From UBA7803 sp963822255 (GTDB taxonomy: Bacteria; Pseudomonadota; Gammaproteobacteria; Pseudomonadales; Azotimanducaceae), in the NCBI GenBank assembly GCA_963822255.1, contig CAWGGV010000008.1:1674001-1738000 (forward strand): DNA of 64,000 nucleotides. The letters are read 5' to 3'. How positions within the stretch are numbered: the stretch's first letter is position 1; every line of letters begins with the position of its first letter. Under the pieces are notes generated by a model. The model was not told the DNA's origin, did not search any database, and worked only from the letters and a program-made list of their open reading frames with translations. Below, piece after piece: positions 51,051-59,621 of this stretch. A program made the translations under genes and the position numbers.

Positions 51051-51518
51051 TCAGGCGGTGGGGATTTCGGTGGTGTACTTGACCTGCTCCATGGCGAAGT
51101 TGGAGGAAACGTCGGAGAGCGGGGCAATGGCGATCAGTTTCTTGTAGAAGCGGTCGTACTCCGCGATGTCGGTGACCAGAACCTTCAGCAGATAGTCCAC
51201 GTCGCCACTGGTGCGGTAGAACTCCATCACCTCCGGCAGGGCCGAGACGCCACGGGCGAACTTCTCGAGCCACGCCTCCGTGTGCTGACTGGTGCGTACG
51301 GTGACGAAGACGGTGACCCCGTAGCCGAGCTTCTTCGGGTCCACCAGCGCCACCCGTTTGCGGATGATGCCGGCCTCCTCCAGACGTTTGATGCGGCGCC
51401 AGCAGGCGTTGTGGCTGAGCCCGACCTTTTCGCCCACCTGGGCGATGGATGAGGTGGCGTCGACTTGCAGCAGGTGCAATATCTGGCGGTCGATGCGATC
51501 GAGCTCTGCGGCGCTCAC
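51051..51518 (-). CDS. Lrp/AsnC-family transcriptional regulator
   Basis: A 155-residue regulator with an N-terminal winged helix (LDRIDRQILHLLQVDATSSI, VGEKVGLSHNACWRRIKRLEEAGII) and a C-terminal RAM ligand-binding domain (VTVFVTVRTSQHTEAWLEKFA, SGDVDYLLKVLVTDIAEYD). Such proteins sense amino acids or related metabolites. The gene lies 7 bp downstream of the RimK-like gene on the same strand, with GGT upstream of that. The regulator may respond to glutamate or a peptide product; this is inferred from context. Confidence 0.92.
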   Translation of the reverse strand: MSAAELDRIDRQILHLLQVDATSSIAQVGEKVGLSHNACWRRIKRLEEAGIIRKRVALVDPKKLGYGVTVFVTVRTSQHTEAWLEKFARGVSALPEVMEFYRTSGDVDYLLKVLVTDIAEYDRFYKKLIAIAPLSDVSSNFAMEQVKYTTEIPTA

Positions 51519-51525
51519 GTCGACG

Positions 51526-52998
51526 TCAGGTGCTGGACGGGCCGCGTTTGGCGGCCTCGATCCGGGCCAGCATCACGCCCATGATGTCCCGATAAAGGTC
51601 GCTTTTGCGCACCGTGTCCTCGTAGCCGGCATCGATGCTCGGGTTGTCGTTGACCTCGATGACATAGATCCTGCCGTTCACCTGCTTGAGATCGACGCCA
51701 TACAGCCCCTTGCCGATGAGGTTGGCGGCTTTCAGCGCCGTCTGCACCACATCCTGGGGCGCGTCCTCCACGGCCATGGTGTCCGCCGTGCCTTCCACCG
51801 TGGCGCCGTTGGCATCGCGGCGGACGATCTGCCAGTGACGCCTCGCCATGTAGTACTTGCTCACGTAGATGGGCCGCCGATCGATGACGCCCACTCGCCA
51901 GTCGTAGTCGGTAGGCACGAACTCCTGGGCGACGATCAGCTCGGACTGGACGAGCGCCTCCCGCACCCGGTCGCGCACGTCGGCTTCCTTGTCGACCTTG
52001 GTGACGCCGGCCGAGAAGCTGGAGTCGGGCAGCTTCAGCACCACCGGCAGGCCCAGCGCCGGCACCACCTCGTCAACGTTGCCGGCATGAACGATCAATG
52101 TCTTCGGGCTCGGCACTTTGTGCCGGGTGAGCAGCTCCGCCAGATACACCTTGTTGGTGCACTTGAGGATGGAGTCCGGGTCGTCGATCACCACGAGGCC
52201 CTCGGCCTGGGCCCGCCGCGCCATGCGGAACGTGTGGTGGTTCACCGCCGTGGTCTCGCGGATGAACAGGGCGTCGAATTCGGCGAGCCGCCCCGCGTCT
52301 TCCCGGGTGATCCGCTCCACCCCCATGTCCAGCGCCTCCGCCGCCGACTCGAAGCGCGCCAGCGCCCGCTTGTTGGACGGGGGCATGGCTTCCCGCGGGT
52401 CGTGCAGGATCGCCAGGTCGTAGCGGGACTGGGGTTTCTTGCGGGCCCGACGCCGCTTCACCGAGAAGTACTCGGACGCAGCCTGCAGCACGAAGTCGTG
52501 CTGGGCTGGCGACAGGTCGTTGGCCCCCAGGGCCTTGATGTGGCGAATCTGCCACTCACCCCCTTTGAACAGGAACTCCACCCGCAGCAACGGTGCCTCG
52601 AACAGGCTGTACAGGTTCCACGCCAGGTTGTCGAACTTCGGATCGGGTGTCCGGCCGAACAGCACTTCGAGGGAGAACTGCGACCCCTGCTCGCCTTTCA
52701 AGGTCTTCTGGATGGTGTCCTCGAGATCCTCCGACAGCAGCCGCGCCACCGGCGTCGACCGCAGATCCTGGATGGTCGCGAGGCTGGGAATGGGATGATG
52801 TCCCCTGGCCGCGGCCAGCAGCGACACGTAATACCCGGCGCTCTGGTACTTGTGCGACCGGCACAGGTTGAAGACCTTGGCCGCCCGGTTGTCGAAGTAT
52901 TGCTGATCCGTGAGATAGGACCGGGCGGGTATGACCGCCACCCCCGGGATGGAGAGCGGCCAGTCCTTCAGCTCGTTGACCACCAGCAGTATGTTCAT
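51526..52998 (-). CDS. RimK-like ATP-grasp ligase with N-terminal RLAN-type domain
   Basis: A 490-residue protein. Residues about 1-190 form the N-terminal domain typical of long RimK-like proteins (NELKDWPLSIPGVAVIPARS, KVFNLCRSHKYQSAGYYVSLL). The ATP-grasp ligase follows: FDALFIRETTAVNHHTFR, LPVVLKLPDSSFSAGV (ATP-loop Lys), VAQEFVPTDYDWRVGVIDRR and YVIEVNDNPSID with metal Glu/Asn. The reaction joins an amino acid (glutamate in RimK) to a carboxylate using ATP. It is encoded between an Lrp regulator and gamma-glutamyltransferase, with gaps of 7 and 3 bp, so these likely act together. Confidence 0.88.
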   Translation of the reverse strand: MNILLVVNELKDWPLSIPGVAVIPARSYLTDQQYFDNRAAKVFNLCRSHKYQSAGYYVSLLAAARGHHPIPSLATIQDLRSTPVARLLSEDLEDTIQKTLKGEQGSQFSLEVLFGRTPDPKFDNLAWNLYSLFEAPLLRVEFLFKGGEWQIRHIKALGANDLSPAQHDFVLQAASEYFSVKRRRARKKPQSRYDLAILHDPREAMPPSNKRALARFESAAEALDMGVERITREDAGRLAEFDALFIRETTAVNHHTFRMARRAQAEGLVVIDDPDSILKCTNKVYLAELLTRHKVPSPKTLIVHAGNVDEVVPALGLPVVLKLPDSSFSAGVTKVDKEADVRDRVREALVQSELIVAQEFVPTDYDWRVGVIDRRPIYVSKYYMARRHWQIVRRDANGATVEGTADTMAVEDAPQDVVQTALKAANLIGKGLYGVDLKQVNGRIYVIEVNDNPSIDAGYEDTVRKSDLYRDIMGVMLARIEAAKRGPSST

Positions 52999-53001
52999 GG
53001 C

Positions 53002-54711
53002 TCAGTAGCCGATTGCGCCTCCGTCGGGGACCCTGAGATCCGTACCGCCCTCGAGCACGTTGCCGTCACCCACCACGATGACCTGCGCGGCGCCCTGGCG
53101 GTCACGCTCCTCGAGAGCGTAGCCCATGTCGCGCAGACCGTTCAGGGAATCCAGCGAGAAGGCGTTCTCTTCGTAATAAATCTTGTCCGGCAGCCACTGC
53201 TGGTGGATGCGCCCGGCGTCCACCGCCGACTGCGCGTTCATGCCGTGATCCACCACATTGAGGATCGTCTGCATGACGGTATTGATGATGGTCCGCCCGC
53301 CCGGCGTGCCAGTCACCATTGCCAGCTTGCCATCCTTCGCCACCACCGTGGGGGACATGCTGGAGAGCATGCGCTTGCCCGGCTCAGCCAGATTCGCCGG
53401 TGTGCCGATCAACCCCTGATCGTCGGTGAGGCCGGGGCCGGCGTTGAAGTCGCCCATCTCGTTGTTGAGCAGAAATCCGCCCCCCGGCACCACCACCGCG
53501 GAACCGTAGCCCCACTCGAGCGTATAGGTCATCGACACGGCGTTCCTGTCGGCGTCCACCACCGAAATCTGCGTGGTCTCGTCGCTCTCCACCGGCCAGG
53601 TGAACTGATCGGGCTTGGAGACCGAGGCCCGGTCGGGCAGGATGCTGGCGCGCAGCTCCTGGGCGTAGCTCTTGGATGTCAGCCGTGCCACCGGCTGGTC
53701 CGGGTTGAAATCGGGATCACCGAGGTAGCGCGCGCGGTCGGCGTAACCCCGGCGCATGGCCTCCGCCATCCGGTGCAGGGTCGCCGTGGTGCCGAATCCG
53801 AGCTTGCCGACGTCGTATCCTTCGAGGATGTTCATCATCTCCACCACAATCGCTCCGCCCGAGCTCGGTGGCGGCATGGAGATGATCTGATAGCCGCGAT
53901 AGCTGCCCGTCACCGGCTCCCGGCGCTTGGGCTGATAGTCGGCGAGGTCCTCCAGGGTGATGAGCCCGTGGCCCCGCTTCATCTCATCGACGATGAGCTG
54001 TGCCGTGCGCCCTTTGTAGAAGCCGTCGGGGCCCTGATCAGCGATGCGCTGCAGGGTATCTGCCAGGTCTGGCTGAATGAGCACGTCATCCGGCTGGTAC
54101 GGCTCGCCATTGTTGCTGAACTGCGCCAGCGACGCCGGATGCTTCTGCAGCCTCGGCATGGCCTCTTCGAGCGATGCCGCGAGTCCGTGGGTCACGGTGA
54201 AGCCCTTGCGCGCGAGCTCGATGGCCGGCTCCACCAGCCGCTTCCACGGCAGCTTGCCCTGATCCTGCCACGCCATGTACAGCCCCGCGACGGTTCCCGG
54301 CACGCCGATGGACCAATGGCTCATGTGATGGCGCTGAAAACTGTACTGGCCGTTCTCCAGCCACATCTTCGGATTGGACCCGCTGGGCGCAACCTCGCGG
54401 AAGTCGTAGGCCATCGGTTTGCCCGACTGCGGTCGGAACACCAGAAAGCCGCCGCCGCCGATGTTACCGGCGCTGGGGTGGGTCACCGCCAGCGCGAAGG
54501 CGGCCGCGACCGCCGCATCCACCGCGCTGCCACCGTCCTTCAGCACATCGGCGCCGATTTTCGAGGCGATCGCGTTCTGTGTCGCCACCATCCCGTGGGC
54601 GGCAACGACCGGAAGATTGGCGGCGTGAGCAGCCAGCGCCACCCACGCTGCCAGCGCGGCCAGCAAAAACCGGAACTCAGGTCGCTTCACTCTCCGCCTC
54701 GACAATCCCAT
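53002..54711 (-). CDS. ggt: Gamma-glutamyltransferase, exported
   Basis: A 569-residue Ntn-hydrolase precursor. A signal peptide (about 8-30, ending AHA) precedes GMVATQNAIASKIGADVL and DAAVAAAFALAVTHPSAGNIGGGGF. Self-cleavage occurs before the Thr of DETTQISVVDADRNAVSMTYT (about residue 380); the small subunit begins there and includes RMLSSMSPTVV and TGTPGGRTIINTVMQ. The enzyme cleaves gamma-glutamyl bonds (glutathione) or moves the glutamyl group to another amine in the periplasm. It sits 3 bp upstream of the RimK-like ligase. Confidence 0.93.
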   Translation of the reverse strand: MGLSRRRVKRPEFRFLLAALAAWVALAAHAANLPVVAAHGMVATQNAIASKIGADVLKDGGSAVDAAVAAAFALAVTHPSAGNIGGGGFLVFRPQSGKPMAYDFREVAPSGSNPKMWLENGQYSFQRHHMSHWSIGVPGTVAGLYMAWQDQGKLPWKRLVEPAIELARKGFTVTHGLAASLEEAMPRLQKHPASLAQFSNNGEPYQPDDVLIQPDLADTLQRIADQGPDGFYKGRTAQLIVDEMKRGHGLITLEDLADYQPKRREPVTGSYRGYQIISMPPPSSGGAIVVEMMNILEGYDVGKLGFGTTATLHRMAEAMRRGYADRARYLGDPDFNPDQPVARLTSKSYAQELRASILPDRASVSKPDQFTWPVESDETTQISVVDADRNAVSMTYTLEWGYGSAVVVPGGGFLLNNEMGDFNAGPGLTDDQGLIGTPANLAEPGKRMLSSMSPTVVAKDGKLAMVTGTPGGRTIINTVMQTILNVVDHGMNAQSAVDAGRIHQQWLPDKIYYEENAFSLDSLNGLRDMGYALEERDRQGAAQVIVVGDGNVLEGGTDLRVPDGGAIGY

Positions 54712-54806
54712 CGGCAAGCGCCCAATGGTCGTGAACGCCCGAGGTGTTTGCAAGCGATCATGCCGGCAGCGGCGTAACCGCCGCCGGCCGTGCTGGCGGG
54801 CCCGCT

Positions 54807-55085
54807 TCAGTGCAGCGCCAGACCCTCCGCCACCGGCAGGGTGACCCCCGCGCGGTCCTCGGCCCACTGGCGGCACGCGGCATGAACCGCCAGCCCGCCA
54901 TAGACGAACCGTTCGCCGTCATGCTGCTGGTAACACTGCATGGTCAACTCGCGCACCGCGCGCTCCCGATAGCCGCTCAGGCGCTCAGGCTGCGTGCTGG
55001 CACACCCTCCCGCCATCAGCACCGTCGCCAGCACAGCGACAGCGAGCGCGGGACCTTTCGGGGAGGCAACTGGGAAATCGATCAT
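54807..55085 (-). CDS. Small lipoprotein, function unknown
   Basis: A 92-residue protein with a hydrophobic N-terminal segment and lipobox LMAGGCAS (Cys about 28). The mature part of about 64 residues has ERLSGYRERAVRELTMQCYQ and CRQWAEDRAGV, that is two further Cys that could pair. I do not recognise a family. It is on the same strand as and about 95 bp upstream of ggt, so it may share its promoter. Confidence 0.6.
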   Translation of the reverse strand: MIDFPVASPKGPALAVAVLATVLMAGGCASTQPERLSGYRERAVRELTMQCYQQHDGERFVYGGLAVHAACRQWAEDRAGVTLPVAEGLALH

Positions 55086-55300
55086 GGTCTCTCATCCTGG
55101 TCTGCCTGCCCCTCCCTTCTTCACCGACTGAACGAAATGCCTATTTAGCCCTAACATAGCAACGCTCATGCCAGCAGCACCGTTACCGGGAAAACCCGTT
55201 TGCCAACAAGGTATTGAAAGAAATCGACGCGTCTGCCGGGGCACCAGCAGGTGGCGGCACAGCGCGAAATCCGGGCAGCCGGGCCACCTCCGCGGCACCA

Positions 55301-55334
55301 ACCGGTGCGCACCGGTGCGGGGGCGGTTTAGACT
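55301..55334 (+). promoter_or_regulatory. Palindrome and candidate -10 upstream of ppk2
   Basis: ACCGGTGCGCACCGGT (55301-55316) is a perfect 16-bp palindrome, formed by two head-to-tail copies of ACCGGTGCG/C. TAGACT (55329-55334) downstream could be a -10 box whose -35 position falls in the palindrome. The ppk2 start is 32 bases further on. Regulation by a dimeric protein is inferred only. The remainder of 55086-55365 shows nothing else. Confidence 0.35.
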
Positions 55335-55365
55335 CCGGGGCTTCGCAACCACCGGAACGGGCGAA

Positions 55366-56292
55366 GTGAGCAGCGGCGCCGACTGGTACGACTACCTGCT
55401 GGACACCCTCGAGGTGGAAGAGAGCCACGGGCCGATCCACAACGCCGTCCCGCTGCGCGAGTCGGAGACCGTGACCCCGGAGATCATCCGCCACTACTTC
55501 AGCAGCGGCCAATACCCGTATGCGCAGCGCTACGGCATTCGCGATTACTACCGGGAAAAGCTGGCACTGCAGATCGAGCTGGTGAAGCTGCAGAACTGGG
55601 TGAAGGAGACCGGCCGCAAGGTGGTGCTGCTGTTCGAAGGCCGCGACGCGGCGGGCAAGGGCAGCACCATCAAGCGTCTCATGGAGAACCTGAACCCCCG
55701 CGGCGCCCGGGTGGTGGCACTGGAGAAGCCCACCGAAGTGGAGCGGGGCCAGTGGTACTTCCAGCGCTACACCGATCACCTGCCCTCGGCGGGTGAGATG
55801 GTGTTCTTCGACCGCTCCTGGTACAACCGCGCCGGCGTCGAGCGGGTGATGGGCTTCTGCACCGAGGGAGAGTACGGGGAGTTCACCCGCCAGGCCCCGG
55901 TGTTCGAGAAGATGCTGGTCGGCAGCGGCATCGAGCTGATCAAGATCTATCTGTCGGTGAGCCGCGAAGAACAGGCACGGCGCTTCCACGAGCGTGAGAG
56001 CAATCCTCTGAAGCAGTGGAAGCTCTCCGCCGTGGACCGTGAAGCCCAGCGCCGCTGGGATGCCTACACCAGCGCCAAGGAAGCCGCCTTCCGCCTCACC
56101 GACAGCGCGGAAGCGCCATGGACCATCGTCAAGGCCGAGGACAAGCTGCGAGCGCGGCTGAACACCATGCGGCTGGTGCTCGACTGGTTCGACTATGCCG
56201 GCAAGGATCCCCAGGCGGCCCGCGCGCCGGACCCGTTGATCGTCGCGCCTGCGCGGCTGGTGTTCGGCGACCCCGTCCCCGTCACCCCTTGA
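55366..56292 (+). CDS. ppk2: Polyphosphate kinase 2
   Basis: A 308-residue class I PPK2. The P-loop fold is clear: Walker A LLFEGRDAAGKGSTIKRL, lid RGQWYFQRYTDHLPSAGEM, Walker B VFFDRSWYNRAGVERVMGFC, then KIYLSVSREEQARRFHER and APWTIVKAEDKLRARLNTMR. It transfers phosphate between polyphosphate and a nucleotide, usually GDP or ADP. GTG 55366 is the first suitable start; the frame is open upstream but has no family likeness. Confidence 0.92.
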   Translation: MSSGADWYDYLLDTLEVEESHGPIHNAVPLRESETVTPEIIRHYFSSGQYPYAQRYGIRDYYREKLALQIELVKLQNWVKETGRKVVLLFEGRDAAGKGSTIKRLMENLNPRGARVVALEKPTEVERGQWYFQRYTDHLPSAGEMVFFDRSWYNRAGVERVMGFCTEGEYGEFTRQAPVFEKMLVGSGIELIKIYLSVSREEQARRFHERESNPLKQWKLSAVDREAQRRWDAYTSAKEAAFRLTDSAEAPWTIVKAEDKLRARLNTMRLVLDWFDYAGKDPQAARAPDPLIVAPARLVFGDPVPVTP

Positions 56293-56365
56293 GCCTCCGG
56301 CCGATGCAACCGTTTACCGCATTCCGGGTATCTACTCCCCCGTCGTCCCTTGCAAGGAATCCCTG

Positions 56366-56710
56366 GTGGCAGTCCCCATCACTCTTTTCATCGTCATCGG
56401 CGTGGTGTTGTGCGCGTACTACTACTTTCGCTACCGGGCCCGCCAGGACGTTCAGCACACCGTCCGGCTGGCCGTCGAGCGTGGCGCGGAGCTGACGCCC
56501 GAGGTTCTGGAAGCGTTCAGCGCCGAGCTCACGCCGTCTGCCCTGGGGGATCTGCGCAAGGGCGTGCTCTGGCTCGCCCTTGCCGCCGCCTTGGGGTTGA
56601 TGTCCTGGGCCATCGACGAGCGTGATCTGCTCGGCATCGGCGGCTTCCCGCTGATGCTGGGAATCGCCTACCTGGCGTTGTGGCTGTTCCTTCCCCGGAA
56701 AGGGCCCTGA
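56366..56710 (+). CDS. DUF6249-like small membrane protein
   Basis: A 114-residue protein with a transmembrane helix at about 4-22, a cytosolic helix with HTVRLAVERGAELTPEVLEAF, and two more helices at about 68-85 and 92-110. That pattern matches DUF6249 proteins, often encoded next to ECF sigma factors. The GTG at 56366 has AAGGA seven bases upstream. The sigma-factor frame starts inside its 3' end, and the three genes 56366-57605 look like one operon. Confidence 0.65.
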   Translation: MAVPITLFIVIGVVLCAYYYFRYRARQDVQHTVRLAVERGAELTPEVLEAFSAELTPSALGDLRKGVLWLALAAALGLMSWAIDERDLLGIGGFPLMLGIAYLALWLFLPRKGP

Positions 56711-57273
56711 ACGGGGGCCGTACCCCGGGCAGCGACGAAGCCCTCGCAGCCGAGGCCGCCGCCCTTGGCGACGTCGGCGCGTTCGAGGTGCTGATGCGCC
56801 GCCACGAGCGGCGGATCTTTTATCTGCATCGCCGGTTCACCGGTAACGCGGCCGTGGCGGAGGAACTGTGCCAGGAGACGTTCCTGCGCGCCTGGCAGAA
56901 GCTCGCTACGTTCGAAGGCCGGGGAGCCTTCGGCGGCTGGCTGACGCGGCTCGCCTACAACGTCTTCCTCCAGTACCGGCGGCGGCAGGGGGTTCACGAC
57001 GAGGCGGAGCCGCTCGATGGGGCGGGCGATGATCGCGGCGGGCGGACGCCGCTCAGCGCTTTGGGGTCCGCGGGCGACGAGCGGGACCTCGAGCGTCTGC
57101 TCGCCGTGGTGACCGCCGAGGAGCAGCGCCTGCTGGTGCTCAGCTATGCGGGAGGCTTGAGCGCGTCGGAAATCGGCGACATGCTCGGCACTTCGCCCGG
57201 CACGGTGAAGTCACGGATTCATCGGGCGAAGGAGAAGATCCGCCGTCACTTCCACATCGAGGTCAAGGCATGA
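56680..57273 (+). CDS. ECF-type RNA polymerase sigma factor
   Basis: A 197-residue extracytoplasmic-function sigma factor. Region 2 is FEVLMRRHERRIFYLHRRFTG and EELCQETFLRAWQKLATFEG; WLTRLAYNVFLQYRRR ends it. A Gly/Asp-rich linker follows, then region 4 with EEQRLLVLSYAGGLSASEIG and SPGTVKSRIHRAKEKIRRHF. The GTG start overlaps the upstream gene by 31 bases; a later non-ATG start is possible because the first 20 residues are not conserved. It is followed at four-base overlap by a membrane anti-sigma candidate. Confidence 0.88.
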   Translation: MAVPSPERALNGGRTPGSDEALAAEAAALGDVGAFEVLMRRHERRIFYLHRRFTGNAAVAEELCQETFLRAWQKLATFEGRGAFGGWLTRLAYNVFLQYRRRQGVHDEAEPLDGAGDDRGGRTPLSALGSAGDERDLERLLAVVTAEEQRLLVLSYAGGLSASEIGDMLGTSPGTVKSRIHRAKEKIRRHFHIEVKA

Positions 57274-57605
57274 ACGAGCGCGATCCGATGGACGAGCTGC
57301 TGCGGCAGGCATTCGACGCCGATCAGGCACGCATGTTCGCGCCGCCCATCGCGGCGCCGCGCATCGCGGCCCGCGTCGCCGCACAGCTCCGTGCGCGGCA
57401 ACGGGTGCGGCTGGCGGTGCTCGGCAGCGCAACCCTGGCGGGGCTGTTGATGCTCGCGCTGTCGCTGCAGCCAGCGATCGCCACGTTGCTGGCGGCCCTG
57501 CCTGCGAACCTGGCCGTGGACTGGAGCGCGAACGGCCTCACCCTGGCTGCCGTCACGATCGCGGGTGCGGCCTGGCTGATGACGATGGACGGCGGGGCCG
57601 GCTGA
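57270..57605 (+). CDS. Putative anti-sigma factor, membrane protein
   Basis: A 111-residue protein. An N-terminal cytosolic part (MNERDPMDELLRQAFDADQA, then an Arg-rich stretch ARVAAQLRARQRVR) is followed by two hydrophobic helices (about 48-70 and 86-105). It overlaps the sigma-factor stop (ATGA). No zinc-binding H-x-x-x-C-x-x-C motif of ZAS anti-sigma factors is present, so anti-sigma function is inferred from position and topology. Confidence 0.55.
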   Translation: MNERDPMDELLRQAFDADQARMFAPPIAAPRIAARVAAQLRARQRVRLAVLGSATLAGLLMLALSLQPAIATLLAALPANLAVDWSANGLTLAAVTIAGAAWLMTMDGGAG

Positions 57606-57687
57606 GGCTGCGCGCGGTTCCGCGCGCCGCCGATGAGCGGCGGCAACAGTCACGGTACACTCGCAGCTTTCGGCTTGCGGAAGGATC

Positions 57688-58941
57688 GTGATTCGACGAA
57701 CGCTGCCATCAGGACATTCCGGCCCCGCGGCGCTCCTGGCGTGCTTCGCGCTCTTCCTCATTGCCGCCGCGCAGCCGGTGTCGGCCGCCAGCAACGAGCG
57801 CCCGCGGGACCTCGGCATCATCGTCGGAACCTTCCCCACCGGCCCCAACGACGCCATCACCGACGTCAAAGGCGTACGCGTCGGCCACTCCACCATCATT
57901 CAGGGTGACGACATCCGCACCGGCGTGACCGCGGTGATCCCGGCCGACGGCGACCTCTACGACCGGCCGGTGCCGGGCTGGATTCGTGCGGCCAACGGCT
58001 ACGGTAAGCTCGTCGGCGCCACCCAGGTGCGCGAGCTGGGTGAAATCGAGACGCCTATCCTGCTCACCTGCACCATGTGCGTCTGGCGCGCTGCTCAGGG
58101 GCTGGTGTCGTGGATGGAAGATCAGCCCGGCATGGGCGAGCACACCTTCAATCCGGTGGTGGCGGAGACCGACGACTCCCGGGTCGACAACATGTGGGCG
58201 GACCCGGTGGGGCTGAACAACGTCTACCAGGCTCTGAACGAGGCTACCGACGGGCCGGTGCTGGAAGGCAGCATCGGCGCCGGCACCGGCACCCAGGCGT
58301 TCGGCTGGAAGGGCGGTATCGGCACCAGCTCCCGGCATCTGCCGGAAAGCCTGGGCGGCTGGACCGTGGGCGTGCTGGTGCAAACCAACTTCGACGGCAA
58401 CCTCAGCATCAACGCGGCGCCGGTCGGGCGCGAGCTGGGGCACTATTCGTATCAGCAAGCCCTCGGTCAGGCGTACCGCGGCATCACCGGCCATGGGCCC
58501 GCCGCGGAAGACGCGTCTTCGGGTCCTCAGGGCGGCTCGGTGATCATCGTCCTGGCCACCGACGCGCCGCTCACCTCCCGGAACCTGCGCCGCCTGTCCG
58601 AGCGCGCCGTGATGGGCCTTGCGCGCACCGGGTCGTTCGCTCACAACGGCTCCGGCGACTATGTCATCGCCTTCTCCAACAATCCCAAGGCGCGCCGCCC
58701 GCGCCTGGCTGAAGGCCCGGTGGAAATCGCCACCCTCGTCAACGCCGCCATGTCGCCGCTGTTCGCCGCCACCGTGGAAGCCACCGAGGAGGCGATCTAC
58801 AACGCCCTGTTTGCGGCCACGGCCGTCACCAGCAGCCGCGGCACCTTGCAGGCCATTCCCCACGACGAGGTGCTGCGGATCCTGCGCAAGTACGACAGCC
58901 TGTATTGGGACACCCACCTGCCCCCCGGACGGATAGACTGA
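57688..58941 (+). CDS. DmpA/P1-family aminopeptidase, exported
   Basis: A 417-residue N-terminal-nucleophile peptidase precursor with a signal peptide (about 1-33, VSAAS). RDLGIIVGTFPTGPNDAITDVKGVRVGHSTI opens the mature domain; GSIGAGTGTQAFGWKGGIGTSS, and the autocleavage site at Gly-Ser in SGPQGGSVIIVLATDAPLT, follow. The new N-terminal Ser (about 283) is the nucleophile. DmpA/BapA enzymes release N-terminal D- or beta-amino acids from short peptides. The start is GTG 57688, two bases before the next gene's overlap at the other end. Confidence 0.9.
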   Translation: MIRRTLPSGHSGPAALLACFALFLIAAAQPVSAASNERPRDLGIIVGTFPTGPNDAITDVKGVRVGHSTIIQGDDIRTGVTAVIPADGDLYDRPVPGWIRAANGYGKLVGATQVRELGEIETPILLTCTMCVWRAAQGLVSWMEDQPGMGEHTFNPVVAETDDSRVDNMWADPVGLNNVYQALNEATDGPVLEGSIGAGTGTQAFGWKGGIGTSSRHLPESLGGWTVGVLVQTNFDGNLSINAAPVGRELGHYSYQQALGQAYRGITGHGPAAEDASSGPQGGSVIIVLATDAPLTSRNLRRLSERAVMGLARTGSFAHNGSGDYVIAFSNNPKARRPRLAEGPVEIATLVNAAMSPLFAATVEATEEAIYNALFAATAVTSSRGTLQAIPHDEVLRILRKYDSLYWDTHLPPGRID

Positions 58942-58945
58942 CGTG

Positions 58946-59527
58946 ATGAAACCACCGAGCCGCTTCCCCGTACCCGACCTGGCCGATCTTCCGGAGGATG
59001 TGCGTGCACGGATCGAAGCCGTGCACGAGAAGGCCGGCTTCGTGCCCAACGTGTTCCTGGCGCTGGCACACCGGCCCGATGAGTTCCGCGCCTTCTTCGC
59101 CTACCACGATGCCCTCATGGAGCGCGACAGCGGGCTTTCCAAAGCCGAGCGCGAGATGATCGTGGTCGCCACCAGCGCCGCCAACGACTGCACCTACTGC
59201 GTCGTCGCCCACGGCGCGATCCTGCGCATCCAGGCGAAGGCGCCGCGGCTCGCCGATCAGCTCGCCGCCAACTACCGGAGCGCGGAGATCACCCCGCGGC
59301 AACGCCGGATGCTGGATTTCGCGGTGAAGCTGGCCGTCGCTCCGCAGACAGTGGAGGAGGCGGATCTCCAAGGGCTCCGGCAGGCTGGCTTCGCTGCCGA
59401 GGACATCTGGGACATCGGCGCCGTCACGGCCCTGTTCGCGCTATCGAACCGCATGGCCCACCTCACCGACATGTCGCCGAATGAGGAGTTCTACCTGATG
59501 GGGCGGGTGCCGCGGCAGCGCCGCTGA
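58946..59527 (+). CDS. AhpD-like peroxidase-related protein (carboxymuconolactone decarboxylase family)
   Basis: A 193-residue all-helical protein. The redox centre is in SAANDCTYCVVAHGAI (CxxC followed by His), with an upstream Glu in EREMIVVA; this is the AhpD proton-relay pattern. PNVFLALAHRPDEFRAFFAYHD and DIWDIGAVTALFALSNRMAH fit the uncharacterised peroxidase-related group. It begins four bases after the peptidase stop; a GTG one codon upstream is possible. It may reduce peroxides or a partner protein's disulfide. Confidence 0.88.
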   Translation: MKPPSRFPVPDLADLPEDVRARIEAVHEKAGFVPNVFLALAHRPDEFRAFFAYHDALMERDSGLSKAEREMIVVATSAANDCTYCVVAHGAILRIQAKAPRLADQLAANYRSAEITPRQRRMLDFAVKLAVAPQTVEEADLQGLRQAGFAAEDIWDIGAVTALFALSNRMAHLTDMSPNEEFYLMGRVPRQRR

Positions 59528-59621
59528 CGCGGCGGCAGGAAGCCGCCCGCCTTCCGCCGCCCACGGCCGTGGGTTATGGTTGCCGTCCCGACTGCGAGCC
59601 CTACCGGGAGGAGATCGACGG

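Noticed and set aside
50690..51127. Frames through the REP-like array (repeats such as LSLWERPPGRD)
   Set aside because: All are translations of the repeat units with no start site; CRISPR was also rejected because the units are contiguous hairpins without unique spacers.
51358..54777. A 1139-codon open frame on the + strand
   Set aside because: It is antisense to the Lrp, RimK-like and ggt genes, which have clear motifs; such shadows are common in GC-rich DNA, and its translation is His/Arg/Gly-rich without domains.
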